This document shows, piece after piece, positions 62,701 through 64,000 of a stretch of 64,000 nt of DNA. The translations under genes and the position numbers were made by a program. Within the stretch, counting starts at the first letter, position 1. Every line of letters starts with the position of its first letter. The notes under the pieces were generated by a model. That model was not told where the DNA came from. It saw only the letters and a list, made by a program, of their open reading frames with translations, and searched no databases. The DNA lies in NCBI GenBank assembly GCA_016490735.1, contig JAEMWC010000986.1, forward strand, positions 30,001 to 94,000, in the 5' to 3' direction. The stretch is from Pachyseris speciosa. Taxonomy: Eukaryota > Cnidaria > Anthozoa > Scleractinia > Pachyseridae.

Positions 62701-63780
62701 TATCTACACAGCAAAAGAGAAATGGATATTTAAGAATAAGCTTTTCAAGGTAAATTTGTCATAATTAGTTAACAAATAGGAGGAGGAATAGTTTATCCAT
62801 TCAACAGCAACATTCTGGATTGCCACAATGTCAATACTATTTGCTTCATTTTGCTATGATTGTCTTCATAACTCATTAAGAGAACTCATTCTCACCTTCT
62901 CACCCTCTTTCATTGAATTTACTTCCTGTAGGAGGCCCTCCTTATCAAAGTCAACTTCATTTGGATCTGGTGAGTGACGCTTCTTCTTCCAAAGACCAGC
63001 CTCCTCAAGTGTCGTCCTCTTCGTGGTCCGGATTTTGGCCTCCTCGATGGACTCAAAGTACAATGCTTTTTGCTGTTGGTCACGCTGCTTAAAGGATTGC
63101 TGTGTTCCAAGCATTGTGTCACAGTCAACTTTGGAACACTGTTCTTCAGTGATTTGTTTGAATCGCCTTGCATTCTCTCTTCTTTCCTTTGATTTTTGTG
63201 CCTTTGTTTTGGACTTTGCGATGCCAACGTCTGGAACTCTTGTTAAGGCTTCAGCAAGGTCAACATTGTAAAGGTTCTTAAAATGTTCATTGATTTTAAA
63301 ATAAATGTTCTTGGCGGTGTCCTGCATTGTAGCTTTAGAAGGTTTCACAGCCTTCACTGCTTTTCTCAGGCATGTTGCTTCCCTCATGCATGTAGATACT
63401 GGGTCACTCCCTTTGATTCGGTTTGATCTCAGAGGGAAGAATGAATGAAAGAGCAGGTGATTTGTTTGGCATGCTTTGCAACTCGAGATTGTATGCAGTC
63501 CTTTCTTGGCTGCTGAGAGTGAACTCCATGCAGTAGAACTAAAGTGTTCTAAGTACTTAGTCTTGTCTTCGCCTCGCCATTTATGAAAGTTTTGGAGGAG
63601 TGCAGGTAGTCTCTTGTCAAATGCGTTCTGAGTAACAGCAAATGCTTCTCTGTTACTGGCAAATGTACTCAAGAACTTCTGTAGACGAGTGCTCTTCTCT
63701 AGTTGGAACTTCCCATTCTCATCGTATACACTGTTTCTTGCTGCTACGCGTGCAAAGCTGCAGTTGAAAAATCCCACCAT
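59724..63780 (-). pseudogene. Unrecognised multi-exon transposon-like gene with frameshifts
   Basis: Exon 1 (about 63780-62896, 295 residues, starting MVGFFNCSFARVAARNS) ends at a consensus donor AAG/GTGAGA. Exon 2 begins after a TGTAG acceptor near 62706 and runs through several frames to about 60750; one-base shifts lie near 62390 and 61940. It contains HLMIWSDHSSIMNHGHILLT, IYDPAFYYTSQELGG, CCRCTGASEQ and, in the 355-residue part, IYYHSITCHAPLASRLISLS and HPEHIIPNCIVRAQAE. A further exon begins after CCTTTCAG near 60607 and ends acidic (DDDAAEGVGDGSEGG). Conserved-looking Asp, His and Cys suggest an enzyme, perhaps a DDE transposase, but I cannot place the family. Confidence 0.5.
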
Positions 63781-64000
63781 AATAGCGGCATGATTTTGTC
63801 CTGAATTCTCAGCCTCTAGGAAATTTTGTTCTTATAATTGTTGAAAAGTAACTGAGTTTTACGTTTAGTGGCCCGTAAACACTAAAAGTTGACTTCCATA
63901 AGTAAAACTTACAATATATCGAACTTATGAAACTGCACGAAGCAAACGTTAACCTCACAACTAACACCACTAATCTAGGAATTGCGCCAAAACTGCGAGA
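63781..64000. other. No gene seen; possible promoter side of the preceding gene
   Basis: Non-coding, AT-rich. It lies upstream of the minus-strand gene start at 63780 and may hold its 5' region. Confidence 0.3.

Noticed and set aside
1..64000. CRISPR array or bacterial operon structure
   Set aside because: No regularly spaced direct repeats; introns, LINEs and SINEs show animal DNA.

Overview
The window reads as animal nuclear DNA, most likely from an anthozoan cnidarian (stony coral or sea anemone). This rests on the repeat families I recognise: tRNA-derived SINEs, Penelope-like elements with GIY-YIG nuclease and hammerhead ribozyme, PIF/Harbinger with MADF partner genes, and RecQ-like and P2X7-tail gene fragments. 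No ordinary host gene is intact. Nearly everything is mobile DNA in different stages of decay, so species assignment is inference.

The centrepiece is an almost complete, AT-rich 19,379 bp Polinton/Maverick (adintovirus-like) element at 29854-49232. It has 468 bp terminal inverted repeats (TIRs) and a 6 bp target duplication (GGACTT). It carries a virus-like gene set: protein-primed family B DNA polymerase, a BRO-N plus VRR-NUC-like nuclease, integrase with chromodomain, PLA2-like capsid protein, a small zinc protein, an adenain-like protease plus a tandem inactive-looking copy, a PX-like basic protein, major capsid protein (MCP), an AT-hook protein, a minor capsid (penton-like) protein, a coiled-coil protein, a packaging ATPase, two collagen-stalked fibre genes (one with a lectin-like head), two small late proteins and a VLTF3-like late transcription factor. 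The two replication/transcription genes start inside the two TIRs and share their first 24 codons. Most structural genes have a TCTA-containing AT-rich motif just upstream of the start. Several genes are broken by single-base frameshifts, mostly in A/T-rich or homopolymer stretches, so either the copy has just begun to decay or the assembly carries indel errors.

This young element sits inside the remains of a second, older, visibly GC-richer Polinton. One arm (about 14.6-29.8 kb) holds degraded PLA2, zinc protein, protease, PX, MCP, basic, penton, coiled-coil, ATPase, fibre and small late genes in the same order as the young element. The other arm (49.3-52.5 kb) holds a degraded integrase and polymerase, tail to tail. 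The two arms meet at a pair of inverted repeats about 170 bp apart, and the young element landed in that gap. The arms are therefore permuted or inverted relative to a normal element. The old arms are further interrupted by a Harbinger-like element with TTA duplications (20431-22003), an unclassified insert containing a SINE (about 23.2-25.5 kb), a Penelope-like fragment (50351-51101), and an internal inversion of the polymerase.

The left flank (1-14.5 kb) contains RecQ-like helicase, THAP and P2X7-tail fragments, LINE fragments of at least two types, a BEL/Pao fragment, a foldback tRNA-derived SINE inserted in a LINE with a 12 bp duplication, and a tandem SINE cluster. The right flank (52.5-64 kb) contains Harbinger transposase and MADF gene remnants, two more Penelope-like fragments with hammerhead-like motifs, and a 4 kb unrecognised multi-exon, frameshifted minus-strand gene.
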